Both the position numbers and the translations under genes were made by a program. A stretch of DNA of 64,000 nt from NCBI GenBank assembly GCA_024234575.1, contig JACKOB010000002.1, positions 372,001 through 436,000 of the forward strand, written 5' to 3'. This DNA comes from Hahellaceae bacterium (lineage in GTDB: Bacteria; Pseudomonadota; Gammaproteobacteria; Pseudomonadales; Oleiphilaceae). The notes beneath the pieces were generated by a model, which worked only from the letters and a program-made list of their open reading frames with translations, was not told the DNA's origin and made no database searches. The stretch's first letter is position 1, and each line of letters starts with the position of its first letter. This document shows positions 1 to 8,490 of the stretch, one piece after another.

Positions 1-155
1 TGGTACCAGCTCAACCTAAAATTTATCATATTGTTCATGTAGACAGACTCGCTTCTATTTTGGCATCTCAAGGATTGTTATGTGGTGTGAGTGATGGCGA
101 GTGTGTGACTCAACGGGCAAAATGGCAGTTGTTCGTTATTCCGAACAACTGCTAA
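1..155 (+). pseudogene. Truncated DarT-like (DUF4433) N-terminus, partial at window edge
   Basis: The frame starting with GTA at position 3 (the ATG probably lies across the window edge) encodes PKIYHIVHVDRLASIL followed by a GLLC motif. This matches the beginning of DUF4433/DarT ADP-ribosyltransferases, which modify thymidines in single-stranded DNA and are normally about 200 residues long. After about 30 residues the resemblance ends and the frame stops at 153-155, so the catalytic part is missing. No DarG antitoxin gene follows. I read this as a relic of a darTG module. The call rests on a short stretch of sequence seen by eye. Confidence 0.5.
125..152. repeat. Perfect 11-bp inverted repeat abutting the darT-relic stop
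   Basis: GCAGTTGTTCG (125-135) and CGAACAACTGC (142-152) are exact reverse complements around a 6-nt loop, directly before the TAA at 153. There is no T-run, so it is a weak candidate for a simple terminator. It may be the end of a mobile piece that truncated the darT-like gene. Confidence 0.6.
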
Positions 156-321
156 GTAAAAAGTGACATCAAATAATATCGAGCTATTTGGCACTTTTGA
201 TATTAAAATCGCACCAACAATACCCCTCCCGCTACCCGTTAGAACAGCGCCCTGTGAGGGGTTACTTGTTTCTGTAATCTAGTTTCGTCTTTCGTACTTG
301 TGATTTTGGGGTAGCAATTTG

Positions 322-882
322 TTACTCGTTGGCCCCCTCATCATTGAGGGTACCAAAATTCGCTTTCATCCACACCTCATTCTCCGGCCCACAAAGGTGG
401 TGCAGCAGCGCTAGGTTGATCTGGTGGCTGATCACATTGCCGTTTCGTTTTCGGTTGTCTTTTCTTAAACCGCGCAGTAACAAACCCGCACATGATTTGC
501 CCATTTGCTCCGGCGAATTGGGCAGGCAAAAGGCACGGTTTTGCTGTTTGGGGTGCAAAGTAGCGCGCTTTCCTGTTTTAGACAAAGCCGTAATGCACCA
601 AAAGATATAGGCGTTAGCCGGTGTGTTTGCTTGCAATGTTCTGGTTTGAATTGTGCCATCCACATATACCGGTAACAAATGTGCCGGTAACAAAACTAAC
701 CCGCCCTGCACTTGGCGATCAACCTCAGGTAAAGGTAGCCAATACAGGTTTGGCCATTGCTCGGAGCTTTGCCACTGTTCCACAATCACTTGCGCGCCAT
801 GCCCAACCAATAAAGCGACCACCTGCTGTATCCACTCTCTGCAATAATCGTTACCACTTGCCCACAACACGTCATTTATCAC
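322..882 (-). CDS. Hypothetical protein, accessory island
   Basis: A 186-codon frame on the minus strand starting with GTG and ending in NDEGANE. The protein has no evident signal peptide or transmembrane segment, and I do not recognise a family. The N-terminal half is rich in Trp, Gln and Leu, and the middle is Lys/Arg/Asn-rich. A short upstream frame ends with a TGA overlapping the start region, so translation could be coupled. It lies between a darT relic and a palindrome-rich non-coding stretch, which fits mobile cargo. The start is uncertain and no strong ribosome binding site is visible. Confidence 0.45.
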   Translation of the reverse strand: MINDVLWASGNDYCREWIQQVVALLVGHGAQVIVEQWQSSEQWPNLYWLPLPEVDRQVQGGLVLLPAHLLPVYVDGTIQTRTLQANTPANAYIFWCITALSKTGKRATLHPKQQNRAFCLPNSPEQMGKSCAGLLLRGLRKDNRKRNGNVISHQINLALLHHLCGPENEVWMKANFGTLNDEGANE

Positions 883-1041
883 CTTGTTGGTTTTTCATGC
901 TGTCTATTTTCAGTGGTTGGATGTAGACGCGGTGGTGAATTAGATGAAAGAAATGGCCATCAAACTAACCAGTCAAATCAGGTTTTTTGTTATGGCTTGT
1001 GCGCGGCTAACTATCTGAAATACATAGTCCAATGCGGCTCT

Positions 1042-1298
1042 GTTTGGCGATATTCAGCTATAGCAAAAAATTCGAGACGCCAAACGATCGTTTGCATTCT
1101 GGGTTAGAAAAAACAAACGGTTTGTCGGTTGGTACTGAGGTTGGTTTAGGGTGCAAAAAGTGCCAAATCTTACTTTGCGCCAGCACCGGCAAGGCTTAGC
1201 AGCGTTGGATTTCAATCGAGACGCCAAACAGTAAATGGGCTAATTTCCCTGTTTGGCGTTTCGATCCGAAAACCAAACGGATAGTGGTTTTGGCGTAT
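1042..1298. repeat. Cluster of CGCCAAAC / GTTTGGCG palindromic repeats
   Basis: The non-coding stretch 883-1633 holds several copies of GTTTGGCG or its complement: 1042-1049, 1076-1085, 1221-1229, 1251-1258, and a related TTTTGGCG near 1288. Two copies form a 17-bp inverted repeat with one mismatch (1215-1231 and 1249-1265). Two smaller palindromes, CAAACGATCGTTTG (1081-1094) and ACAAAC-G-GTTTGT (1113-1125), lie between. This resembles a multi-site operator, an iteron-type region or ends of a small element. No convincing gene is seen in the stretch. Confidence 0.65.
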
Positions 1299-1458
1299 GG
1301 GTATACAGGCATGGGGAAGTGTGTGGCGACTGTTTAAACTCATGAAATGGCAAATGACGCACAGGGGGGAGATAGCATCAATTGGCCAAGGTGGGTAATA
1401 GGGGTGGTTGAATCGTCTTAAAGCGAGGTATTTTGTAAACTAGCCACTCTAATTACTA

Positions 1459-1490
1459 CCCCATTGTCCCGTCTGTCCACAGCAAGTGAG
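1459..1490. repeat. Left copy of imperfect direct repeat flanking hipBA
   Basis: The 32 bp starting CCCCATTGTCCC and ending AAGTGAG recur at 3327-3358 with 26 of 32 positions identical. The two copies bracket the hipBA operon exactly, which suggests cassette-like insertion or a duplicated target. Confidence 0.6.
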
Positions 1491-1519
1491 TACGCGCCTT
1501 ATAGGTTATATATAATTAC

Positions 1520-1598
1520 ATATCAAAATGCACTTTATGATATATAATAAATAATCGCCCTTGTGTTCATTGGATTAGGGTGATATGTTTTTGCATAT
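1520..1598 (+). promoter_or_regulatory. hipBA promoter/operator with ATATCA...TGATAT inverted repeat
   Basis: ATATCA (1520-1525) and TGATAT (1538-1543) form an inverted repeat with a 12-bp spacer in a very AT-rich region upstream of hipB. A second small palindrome, ATATG-TTTTTG-CATAT, lies at 1583-1598. HipB-family antitoxins typically repress their own operon by binding such dyads. Which boxes are used for transcription cannot be decided by eye. Confidence 0.45.
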
Positions 1599-1633
1599 AA
1601 TTAATCTTCAGTGATGCATTAAGGCGTATCGAA

Positions 1634-1945
1634 ATGAGCTATGTAACAGAGCAGATACTACAAAGCCTTCGAGAAGCTCGGGGACGTAAGGGATTTAGCC
1701 AAAGAGAACTGAGCGCGCGTTCGGGTGTGCCTCAAAGCCATATATCGAAAATCGAGTCTGGCTGCGTTGATTTAAGAATGTCTAGTTTGATTGCTCTGGC
1801 CCGTGTACTCGACCTAGAGTTATTTGTTGCGCCAAAAAAATCTGTACCTGCAATTAAGTCGATCATTCGAAGCAGCCAAGGCATCAGCGATAAAGGTGAG
1901 CAAATGTCGCCCGCATATCAGTTAGTGGAAGACGACGATGACTAA
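1634..1945 (+). CDS. hipB: HipB-like XRE-family antitoxin
   Basis: A 103-residue protein with an N-terminal helix-turn-helix of the Cro/CI type (residues about 8-65; the segment SQRELSARSGVPQSHISKIE is the HTH core). It is followed by an acidic C-terminus ending in EDDDD. HipB antitoxins bind operator DNA and neutralise HipA by forming a HipBA complex. The stop overlaps the hipA start by 8 bases, as usual for antitoxin-first operons. An AAGGCG element lies upstream of the ATG. Family assignment is firm from the HTH plus the hipA neighbour. Confidence 0.88.
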   Translation: MSYVTEQILQSLREARGRKGFSQRELSARSGVPQSHISKIESGCVDLRMSSLIALARVLDLELFVAPKKSVPAIKSIIRSSQGISDKGEQMSPAYQLVEDDDD

Positions 1946-3152
1946 TCATGTTTCTACGCTCAACGTGTTGCTCTACGGTGAACCCATCGCAACGATCACC
2001 AATGTGGGCAATGACAGAACGCTTTTTGCCTTTATGGATTCGTACATTAATGACAAATCACGGCCTGTGTTAGGGCTTGGCTTTAAAGATTCGCTAGGTG
2101 GCTTGCTGACTAGCTTCAAACCGACCCAAACTAAGTTAACTCCGTTTTTCTCTAACCTTTTGCCAGAAGAAACCATGCGAAATTACCTAGCGGAGCGTGC
2201 TGGTGTGAACCCAGCGCGTGAGTTTTTTCTATTGTGGGTATTAGGGCAGGATTTAGCAGGCGCGATCACGGTTGAACCAGCGGATGGTGAAGCCTTACCA
2301 CCTAATGTGCATCAAGACATAGAAGATGAAACGAAAACAGATGGGCCAATGCGTTTTTCATTGGCGGGAGTGCAGTTGAAGTTTTCTGCCGTACAACAGG
2401 CAAACGGAGGTTTGACTATTCCAGCTACGGGTCAAGGTGGTTCTTGGATTGTAAAATTGCCATCGTCTCGATTTGACGCTGTGCCAGAAAATGAATATTC
2501 GATGATGGAGTTGGCTCGAATGTTGGGAATGGATGTACCAGAGACGCAGCTACTCCCGATTAATCAGATTGCTAATATCCCAGATGGTATTGGTAAATTT
2601 GGTGACAGTGCGTTTGTGATCAAGCGCTTTGATCGTGCAGGTGATCAAGCCGTACATATTGAAGATTTTGCGCAAGTGTTTGGCGTCTATCCTCAAGATA
2701 AATACAAAAAAGCCAGTATGCGCAATATTGCTCAGGTTATCGGCATCGAAGGTCAAGACGAAGACATTGCCGAATTTACTCGCCGATTGGTGTTCAATAC
2801 GTTAATTGGCAATGCTGATATGCATTTGAAGAATTGGTCTGTGATCTACAAAGATAAGCGCACAGCGTCTATTGCACCTGCTTATGACTTTGTTTCAACC
2901 ATTCCTTATATCCCTGACTATAGCGCGTCATTAAAGGTTAGCCGTAGTAAGAAATTCAGTGATTTCACGTTGGATGAGCTATCACACTTAGCAGCTAGAG
3001 CCATGTTGCCAGAAAAATTAGTGTTGGATACCGCCAAGCAAACCGTAGCTGGCTTCCATGAGGTATGGGCGAAAGAAAAAGCGCATTTACCCCTTACCAA
3101 GTCAATGATTGAAGCAATCGAAACTCATTTACGAAGCATACCGCTACGCTGA
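1938..3152 (+). CDS. hipA: HipA-family toxin (serine/threonine kinase)
   Basis: A 404-residue HipA. The N-terminal couple_hipA domain (residues about 5-110) precedes the HipA_C kinase fold. Visible motifs are the phosphate-loop segment FSLAGVQLK with Ser141, in the place of E. coli autophosphorylated Ser150; KRFDR; the catalytic loop GNADMHLKN with Asp294 and Asn299; and the metal-binding PAYD with Asp317. All catalytic positions are therefore present. HipA toxins phosphorylate an aminoacyl-tRNA synthetase (GltX for E. coli HipA) and cause growth arrest. The true target here is unknown. It overlaps hipB by 8 bases. Confidence 0.92.
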   Translation: MTNHVSTLNVLLYGEPIATITNVGNDRTLFAFMDSYINDKSRPVLGLGFKDSLGGLLTSFKPTQTKLTPFFSNLLPEETMRNYLAERAGVNPAREFFLLWVLGQDLAGAITVEPADGEALPPNVHQDIEDETKTDGPMRFSLAGVQLKFSAVQQANGGLTIPATGQGGSWIVKLPSSRFDAVPENEYSMMELARMLGMDVPETQLLPINQIANIPDGIGKFGDSAFVIKRFDRAGDQAVHIEDFAQVFGVYPQDKYKKASMRNIAQVIGIEGQDEDIAEFTRRLVFNTLIGNADMHLKNWSVIYKDKRTASIAPAYDFVSTIPYIPDYSASLKVSRSKKFSDFTLDELSHLAARAMLPEKLVLDTAKQTVAGFHEVWAKEKAHLPLTKSMIEAIETHLRSIPLR

Positions 3153-3326
3153 ATGCGAACCGACGCATACAGAAAGGCAGTGGCGTCGGTCATATTGGCT
3201 TTAAAGCTGTGTTTGAAAGGTATGTTTAGTGGCTTGTCTTGTTAATCAAAGCCCCTATTGACCCATTCCTTGGGGCAGTTTAATTTCCTCTTATTCACCC
3301 TCTAAAGTTCGGCATATCAAGTGTTG

Positions 3327-3358
3327 CCCCATTGCCCCAACTGCCCACGGTAAGTGAG
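3327..3358. repeat. Right copy of imperfect direct repeat flanking hipBA
   Basis: Matches 1459-1490 at 26 of 32 positions. It sits about 170 bp after the hipA stop and just before the convergent small membrane protein gene. Confidence 0.6.
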
Positions 3359-3371
3359 CAAATGGGGGCTG

Positions 3372-3710
3372 CTAGTTTCTCCTGATTGGCTTTTTCGGCA
3401 TACGGCTGCGTTTGCCATCGAAGAAGGCTAATCCCCTGAACCAATAGAGTGATTCTTCATAACCTAGGCTATGCGTTGGGCGTGCAGGCGGGATGAGCCC
3501 CAGTTTGCGTCCTAGGCTGACAATCACGTAGAGCGTGAGCTTTAGCGTCAGCCAAGGAGCGAGTACCACGAATACCATCAGACAATACCGGGTAAGTACG
3601 TAGCCTATACCGTGAGGTTGCTCGAGTAAGGTAATGCCAATACACCAACCAAGGCCTGCCAGCATGGCTATTGGAAAGGTAATGGGGGCGAGTCGCATCA
3701 TAATTTGCAT
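3372..3710 (-). CDS. Small membrane protein next to integrase remnant
   Basis: The ATG at 3710 (MQIMMRLAP...) is chosen because it follows an AGGAGG-type site and lies one base after the integrase stop, giving translational coupling. The 112-residue product has two hydrophobic segments (about residues 8-25 and 40-65), then a basic soluble tail ending in RMPKKPIRRN. I do not recognise the family. Its tight linkage to the truncated integrase suggests it belongs to the same mobile element. Confidence 0.6.
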   Translation of the reverse strand: MQIMMRLAPITFPIAMLAGLGWCIGITLLEQPHGIGYVLTRYCLMVFVVLAPWLTLKLTLYVIVSLGRKLGLIPPARPTHSLGYEESLYWFRGLAFFDGKRSRMPKKPIRRN

Positions 3711-3711
3711 G

Positions 3712-4188
3712 TTAACGCCCTCCTGTGTGGTGTTGTGAAGCGGGCTCAAAGTTCACCAGTGGTTCAACCACATCAGCCACGGTTTGATGAGCAATTCGGC
3801 GCTCTTCAAAGTAATCGTGGCGGTCGTAGATGCCCTCAACGCCTTTTAGCTTATGGTTAAGGCAGCGTTCTGCCACGTTGCCTGCAATGCTTAAAGAGGC
3901 GGCAAGGCTGCGAAAGGTGCGGCGTAAATCGTGTACGGTGAAGTGTTCAAGCTTGCCCATTTTATTGGGTGGCTGTTTTTTGCGCCCAGGCTCGCGACCA
4001 AATAGTTTAGAAATGGCGCGGTTTAGCGTATCTGGCCCCATATGTGGACGATGGCTTGCTCGTCTGGCTGGAAAAACATAAGGTGAGCCCTGTTTGCGGA
4101 CGCAAAAGTATAGCCCTTCACCGCCTGAATATTTTTTGGGGTCTGCTTTGCTGTATGCAATAACCTGTTTTGATGTGAGTTTTCCCAT
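3712..4188 (-). pseudogene. Internally deleted P4-type tyrosine integrase
   Basis: The 158-residue frame starts at the ATG at 4188, which has a GGAG site. Residues 1-37 look like the N-terminus of a P4-family integrase (GGEGLYFCVRKQGSPY). From residue 38 the protein is the C-terminal catalytic half: VFPAR, HDLRRT (His86, Arg89), LNH (His112) and the nucleophile region GIYDRHDY (Tyr121). Full-length members are about 400 residues, so roughly 250 residues, including the core-binding domain and the first catalytic Arg, are missing while the frame stays open. It is almost surely inactive as a recombinase. Confidence 0.8.
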
Positions 4189-4299
4189 GTTTACTCCATA
4201 GTTGCTGAAATAATGGAGGGGGCAATAATGGCTGCCCACCACTTAACAGGTAGTTTTCAACGAACATCTGCAAACCGATTTGGACGGGAAAAATAAAAA

Positions 4300-4341
4300 A
4301 GCCCTGTATTTACAAGACTCTTCACAAGGTAATACAGGGCT
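4300..4341 (-). terminator. Terminator of yicC
   Basis: AGCCCTGTATTTAC pairs with GTAATACAGGGCT (one bulged base). On the minus strand the stem is followed by TTTTTTATTTTT, so it ends yicC transcription and separates it from the integrase region. Confidence 0.85.
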
Positions 4342-4370
4342 TCTAAGACATTCTTGGGCGGGTGAAAAAA

Positions 4371-5237
4371 CTATTCGATATTTTGCACCTGCTCCCTCAT
4401 CTGCTCAATCAACACTTTCAGATCCACAGCGGCTCGGGTGGTTTCGGTGACAATAGATTTTGAAGACAGCGTATTGGCCTCACGATTTAACTCTTGCATG
4501 AGAAAATCCAATCGGCGACCGATCGGCTCTTTACGCGAAAGCACTGACCGCACTTCTTGAGTATGCGCGATTAATCTATCCAACTCTTCTGCAACGTCTG
4601 ACTTCGCTGCCAGCATTACCATCTCCTGCTCTAACCTGCCTTCATCCAGTTCAACACTGGCGTCTTCGAGTCGCTTGCGCAGGTTATCACTCTGGGCCTG
4701 TAAAATTTGAGGCAGACGCTCTTTCACCTCATCAACAATGGTATCTATCTGATCCAAACGCTCTGTAAACAGCGGAGCCAGCCTGGCACCTTCGGTAGCA
4801 CGAGTATCCAACAACTGCTTCAGTGCCTGATCATAAAGCTTTAATGCGGCCTGACGTATCGGCGTCATATCCAGCTCTGTACCCGAGAGCACGCCCGGCC
4901 AACGCATAACATCTAAAGCGACAACATGGGCAGGGTTATCCAATACGCGATTGACCTGGTTAATGACATTATTGAGTTCTGTCAACAAGCCTGAATTAAT
5001 CTCAAGCTTCCCCTGAACTTCGTCATTAGCCTGAAAGCGTAAAGCGCTTTCAATCTTCCCACGATTAAGAAATTTACGTTGTTTTTCTCGCAACTGCGGC
5101 TCAAGCTCACGCAAATTATCTGGCAATTTAAAATGTGGCTCCAGATAACGATGATTAACGGAGCGCAGCTCCCAAGTCAAAGCGCCCCAGGATTCTTGCA
5201 AATCAACACGCGCGAAGGCTGTCATACTGCGAATCAT
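4371..5237 (-). CDS. yicC: YicC-family endoribonuclease
   Basis: A 288-residue protein with the YicC N-terminal signature MIRSMTAFAR and ELRSVNHRYLE, and the C-terminal DUF1732 block ending NTLSSKSIVTETTRAAVDLK. YicC proteins are conserved bacterial endoribonucleases; E. coli YicC has been linked to decay of the small RNA RyhB. The gene diverges from rph, as in Pseudomonas and enterobacteria. The length is normal for the family. Confidence 0.93.
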   Translation of the reverse strand: MIRSMTAFARVDLQESWGALTWELRSVNHRYLEPHFKLPDNLRELEPQLREKQRKFLNRGKIESALRFQANDEVQGKLEINSGLLTELNNVINQVNRVLDNPAHVVALDVMRWPGVLSGTELDMTPIRQAALKLYDQALKQLLDTRATEGARLAPLFTERLDQIDTIVDEVKERLPQILQAQSDNLRKRLEDASVELDEGRLEQEMVMLAAKSDVAEELDRLIAHTQEVRSVLSRKEPIGRRLDFLMQELNREANTLSSKSIVTETTRAAVDLKVLIEQMREQVQNIE

Positions 5238-5291
5238 TTACTTTCTCCGTTGGTTGGAATAATGGTTTGGCTGAAAGACTAGCCTAGACCA

Positions 5292-5300
5292 TGATACAAT
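5292..5300 (+). promoter_or_regulatory. Extended -10 of the rph promoter
   Basis: TGATACAAT is an extended -10 (TGnTACAAT) about 75 bp before the rph start. No good -35 box is visible, which is common for extended -10 promoters. Confidence 0.45.
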
Positions 5301-5375
5301 GCGTGCCGATTCAAACCTACCCTAGTTCACTTCATATCCAATCAAGTCTTCGGCGCAGGCCGACAACAGGAAACA

Positions 5376-6098
5376 ATGACCATGAGACCAAGTGGCAGAT
5401 TAGCTGACCAGCCTAGAGATATAAAGATTACACGAAACTACACGAAACATGCAGAGGGTTCTGTACTCATTGAGTTTGGTGACACCAAAGTGATTTGCAC
5501 CGCAACCGTTGAAGCAGGTGTCCCGCGCTTCCTGAAAGGCGAGAACAAAGGCTGGATTACTGCCGAATATGGCATGCTGCCAAGATCGACTGGTTCACGC
5601 ATGGGTCGAGAAGCGGCACGCGGCAAGCAAGGTGGTCGTACGGTTGAAATCCAGCGCCTGATCGGCAGATCATTGCGAGCGGCGGTAGACCTTGAGAAAT
5701 TAGGCGAGTTTTCCATTACGATCGACTGCGATGTTATTCAGGCAGATGGCGGCACCCGCACCGCATCAATCACAGGCGGATGCGTTGCACTGGCGGATGC
5801 CCTCAACAAGATGGTCGCCAGCAAACAAATAAAGCAAAACCCGCTCAAGCAGATGGTAGCAGCCATTTCTGTGGGAGTTTATGAGGGGGCAGCCGTCCTT
5901 GATCTTGACTATCCCGAAGATTCCGCTGCGGAAACCGATATGAACGTGGTTATGACCGATAAAGGTGGATTCATCGAAATTCAGGGCACTGCCGAGGGTG
6001 AGTCATTCAGCCAGGAAGAGTTTGATGCGATGCTCGCACTGGCTCGTAAAGGTATTTCCCAGCTACACGATCTGCAAAAGGCAGTCTTGGCAAGTTAA
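5376..6098 (+). CDS. rph: Ribonuclease PH
   Basis: A 240-residue phosphorolytic 3'-5' exoribonuclease that trims tRNA 3' ends. It opens MTMRPSGR and contains the RNase PH hallmarks [25 protein letters not shown] and [12 protein letters not shown], ending with the [13 protein letters not shown] region. It is full length. An AGGAAAC element precedes the first ATG; a second in-frame ATG two codons later is an equally possible start. A strong terminator follows, before the convergent crc. Confidence 0.96.
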   Translation: MTMRPSGRLADQPRDIKITRNYTKHAEGSVLIEFGDTKVICTATVEAGVPRFLKGENKGWITAEYGMLPRSTGSRMGREAARGKQGGRTVEIQRLIGRSLRAAVDLEKLGEFSITIDCDVIQADGGTRTASITGGCVALADALNKMVASKQIKQNPLKQMVAAISVGVYEGAAVLDLDYPEDSAAETDMNVVMTDKGGFIEIQGTAEGESFSQEEFDAMLALARKGISQLHDLQKAVLAS

Positions 6099-6110
6099 TA
6101 AATGACCATT

Positions 6111-6149
6111 AAAAAAGGGATGGCGTTTTAAATCGCCATCCCTTTTTTT
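6111..6149. terminator. Bidirectional terminator between rph and crc
   Basis: GGGATGGCG (6117-6125) and CGCCATCCC (6134-6142) form a perfect 9-bp stem, with an A-run on the left and a T-run on the right. It can serve the convergent rph and crc genes. Confidence 0.93.
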
Positions 6150-6168
6150 ATTCTAATAAAAGCCTGAA

Positions 6169-6945
6169 TCAGGGCATGTCGATATCATAATCGACAATTA
6201 AAGGTGCGTGATCCGAAAACCTACAGTCGGCATCAATTTCCGCCTCAAGAATTCTGTGCCTGAGACCTGGGGTTACGATCTGATAGTCGGTTCGCCAACC
6301 TGCCTGCTTGCGCCAGCCTTTAGCCCACTCCGGCCACCAGGTATATTGGTTTTTCTCTCGGTTAATCTCGCGAAACGCGTCGATATACCCAAGGTCGTCA
6401 AAAACCTCATCGAACCAGGCACGCTCATCCGGATAAAACCCGGAGACTTCCATCTTGTGGTAACGGCTGCTTGCATCCGTCACAAAATGAGCGGTCTGAA
6501 AGTTACCGGCAAATATAAACTGCCTTCTTTTACGTTGCGTTTTGACAAGATGCTCTTTAAATGCGGCAAAGAACTGGTCTTTCTCTTCTTGCATGTCCGC
6601 ATTATCTAATGCGCAGGGGGCAAGTATTGTTGCAACACTGACGTTTTCAAAATCGGCCTGTAAAAAACGCCCTTGCCTATCTGCGGGTTCAAAGGCAAAG
6701 CCATACATGATCGCCTTCGGAAAATGTTTACTGTATATGGCCACACCGCCATCCTCGGCGTTTTCCGCATCAAGAAAATACGCCTCGTATCCTTCCGGAT
6801 GATAAATGTCATCATCAAACTCATAGACACGACCGCGAATATCCTGCACGCAAACCACGTCGGCATTCTGTTTTTTCATCCAGTCGAAAAATCCATTCTC
6901 GGCCGCCGTTTTCAGGCCGTTGACACTAATCGATACTACCTGCAT
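6169..6945 (-). CDS. crc: Crc-like catabolite repression control protein (ExoIII fold)
   Basis: A 258-residue member of the exonuclease III fold. It is closer to Pseudomonas Crc than to XthA: ERAWFDEVF, LGYIDAFREINRE, DYQIVTPGLR and the ending DHAPLIVDYD match Crc. The ExoIII metal-binding Glu motif (QE) is QD here, and the GDxN motif is replaced by AGNFQ, as expected for a protein that lost nuclease activity. In Pseudomonas, Crc stabilises Hfq on A-rich mRNA leaders to repress use of poor carbon sources. Its position between rph and pyrE is the same as in P. aeruginosa. Confidence 0.85.
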   Translation of the reverse strand: MQVVSISVNGLKTAAENGFFDWMKKQNADVVCVQDIRGRVYEFDDDIYHPEGYEAYFLDAENAEDGGVAIYSKHFPKAIMYGFAFEPADRQGRFLQADFENVSVATILAPCALDNADMQEEKDQFFAAFKEHLVKTQRKRRQFIFAGNFQTAHFVTDASSRYHKMEVSGFYPDERAWFDEVFDDLGYIDAFREINREKNQYTWWPEWAKGWRKQAGWRTDYQIVTPGLRHRILEAEIDADCRFSDHAPLIVDYDIDMP

Positions 6946-7026
6946 AGATGTTTCCTGATCCAGTTTGCGTGTATGATACCGAATTCATATTTGTGGCAAA
7001 AGAACTCAATAGGTAAATATAGTTAA

Positions 7027-7668
7027 ATGCAGGATTATCAGCGAGAATTCATTCAATTCGCCATTCAACAAAATGTACTTAAGTTTGGTGAATTCACCCT
7101 TAAATCAGGCAGAACAAGCCCTTACTTCTTTAATGCAGGCCTTTTTGCCTCCGGCAAGGCGCTTTCTGCGCTCGGCAGTTTTTATGCGCAGGCATTGAAG
7201 AAAGAACAAATACAGTACGACATATTGTTTGGTCCAGCTTATAAAGGCATTCCACTGGCTTCTGCGACAACGGTTGCATTGGCACGAGACTTCGATGAAG
7301 ACGTCGCTTATGCTTTCAACCGCAAAGAAGCGAAAGATCATGGTGAAGGCGGCAACATCGTTGGTACAGCGTTGGCTGGAAGAATAATGATCATTGACGA
7401 TGTCATTACTGCAGGCACCGCGATTCGCGAAGTTATCGACATCATACGCTCACAAGGTGCCGAGCCCGCTGGTGTACTCGTTGCTCTGGATCGGCAGGAA
7501 AAAGGTAAGGGCGAGCTGTCGGCAATTCAGGAAGTTGAGCGCGATTACCAAATACCTGTTTTCAGCATTATCAAGCTGGAGCACTTATTAGCGTTTCTGC
7601 GGGCAGATGCCAAATACAGCCAGTATTTGCCTGCCGTTGCGGCCTACAGAGAACAATACGGCATCTGA
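7027..7668 (+). CDS. pyrE: Orotate phosphoribosyltransferase
   Basis: A 213-residue PyrE that converts orotate and PRPP to orotidine 5'-phosphate in pyrimidine synthesis. Visible motifs are [14 protein letters not shown] at the N-terminus, [11 protein letters not shown], the flexible-loop region [13 protein letters not shown], and the PRPP-binding motif [13 protein letters not shown]. Length is typical. It diverges from crc across about 80 bp. The ATG is preceded by an AGGTAAATA element. Confidence 0.97.
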   Translation: MQDYQREFIQFAIQQNVLKFGEFTLKSGRTSPYFFNAGLFASGKALSALGSFYAQALKKEQIQYDILFGPAYKGIPLASATTVALARDFDEDVAYAFNRKEAKDHGEGGNIVGTALAGRIMIIDDVITAGTAIREVIDIIRSQGAEPAGVLVALDRQEKGKGELSAIQEVERDYQIPVFSIIKLEHLLAFLRADAKYSQYLPAVAAYREQYGI

Positions 7669-7710
7669 CAGGCCTCACTTTTTTCCTGAGTCGGGGGGGC
7701 TGGCATTAAG

Positions 7711-8490
7711 TTAGCCTCCCAGCTTTGTCACACCATCGTAAATCAACGATAGCCCTACACACACTGTCACCCATTCAAACGCTTTTTTAACCAAACGGCT
7801 GCCTTTCGCTATCGACCAATGTGCACCAACATAACCGCCAATCAACGCTCCCAGCACTAACGCTGGCACCCACTCCCATTTCACCGGGGTTTGCAGCGCC
7901 AGCACGATAGCACCAAAGCCGTTCCAGAAAAGTCCGACAAGAATCAATGTGTAGGCAACCGCACGCTGATAATCAAGGCCAAACCAAACGACCAGCCAAA
8001 GGGTTACAAACAATCCCGTACCTGAAGTGATTGACCCGTTCAAGAAGCCGATCGCAAAAAGAACACCGTACCCGACCATCATAGAAACGATACCGTGACG
8101 AGGCTCTTTTTTTATGAGCCCCAGTTCGGGTGATAGCCTTGAGTAGACTCCCAAAGCAGTGGTAAGCACCCCGAGCGCGATTCTCGCCCAGGACTCTGGA
8201 ACAGAAAGAATAACCGATGCCCCTAAGATAACCCCTGGCAGCCCCGCCGCAAGAATTGACAAGGCAAAGGCTGGGTTAAGCTTCTTTTCTCGGATATGTC
8301 GAAAGGTGGCCCCAACGCCCAGCGCCACGCTCGCGACTTTATGGGTCGCCAGTGCGGTAGCGAAGGCCAGCCCCAGAAACAAAAGTGCCGGTAATTGTAA
8401 CAACCCGGCCCCGCCACCAGCCAGGGCTGAGAGTCCATTTGCCAATACAGATATAATAAAGAGCCCTATTTGCTCTGCGATCAATTCCAT
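7711..8490 (-). CDS. TSUP-family (TauE/SafE) membrane permease
   Basis: A 259-residue protein with about eight hydrophobic segments and the TSUP pattern of two Gly-rich repeats (GLSALAGGGAGLLQLPALL near the N-terminus; FLNGSITSGTGLF in the middle). TSUP proteins export or import sulfite, sulfonates or other small anions across the inner membrane. The substrate cannot be read from the sequence. It is a convergent neighbour of pyrE and appears monocistronic. Confidence 0.85.
   Translation of the reverse strand: MELIAEQIGLFIISVLANGLSALAGGGAGLLQLPALLFLGLAFATALATHKVASVALGVGATFRHIREKKLNPAFALSILAAGLPGVILGASVILSVPESWARIALGVLTTALGVYSRLSPELGLIKKEPRHGIVSMMVGYGVLFAIGFLNGSITSGTGLFVTLWLVVWFGLDYQRAVAYTLILVGLFWNGFGAIVLALQTPVKWEWVPALVLGALIGGYVGAHWSIAKGSRLVKKAFEWVTVCVGLSLIYDGVTKLGG

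Noticed and set aside
883..1633. Integron attC sites suggested by GTTAG and GGCTAAC pieces
   Set aside because: No ordered R''/L''/L'/R' boxes and no integron integrase; palindromes are better described as CGCCAAAC repeats.
6169..6945. Annotation as exodeoxyribonuclease III (xthA)
   Set aside because: Catalytic Glu and GDxN motifs are altered, and sequence blocks and gene context match Crc.
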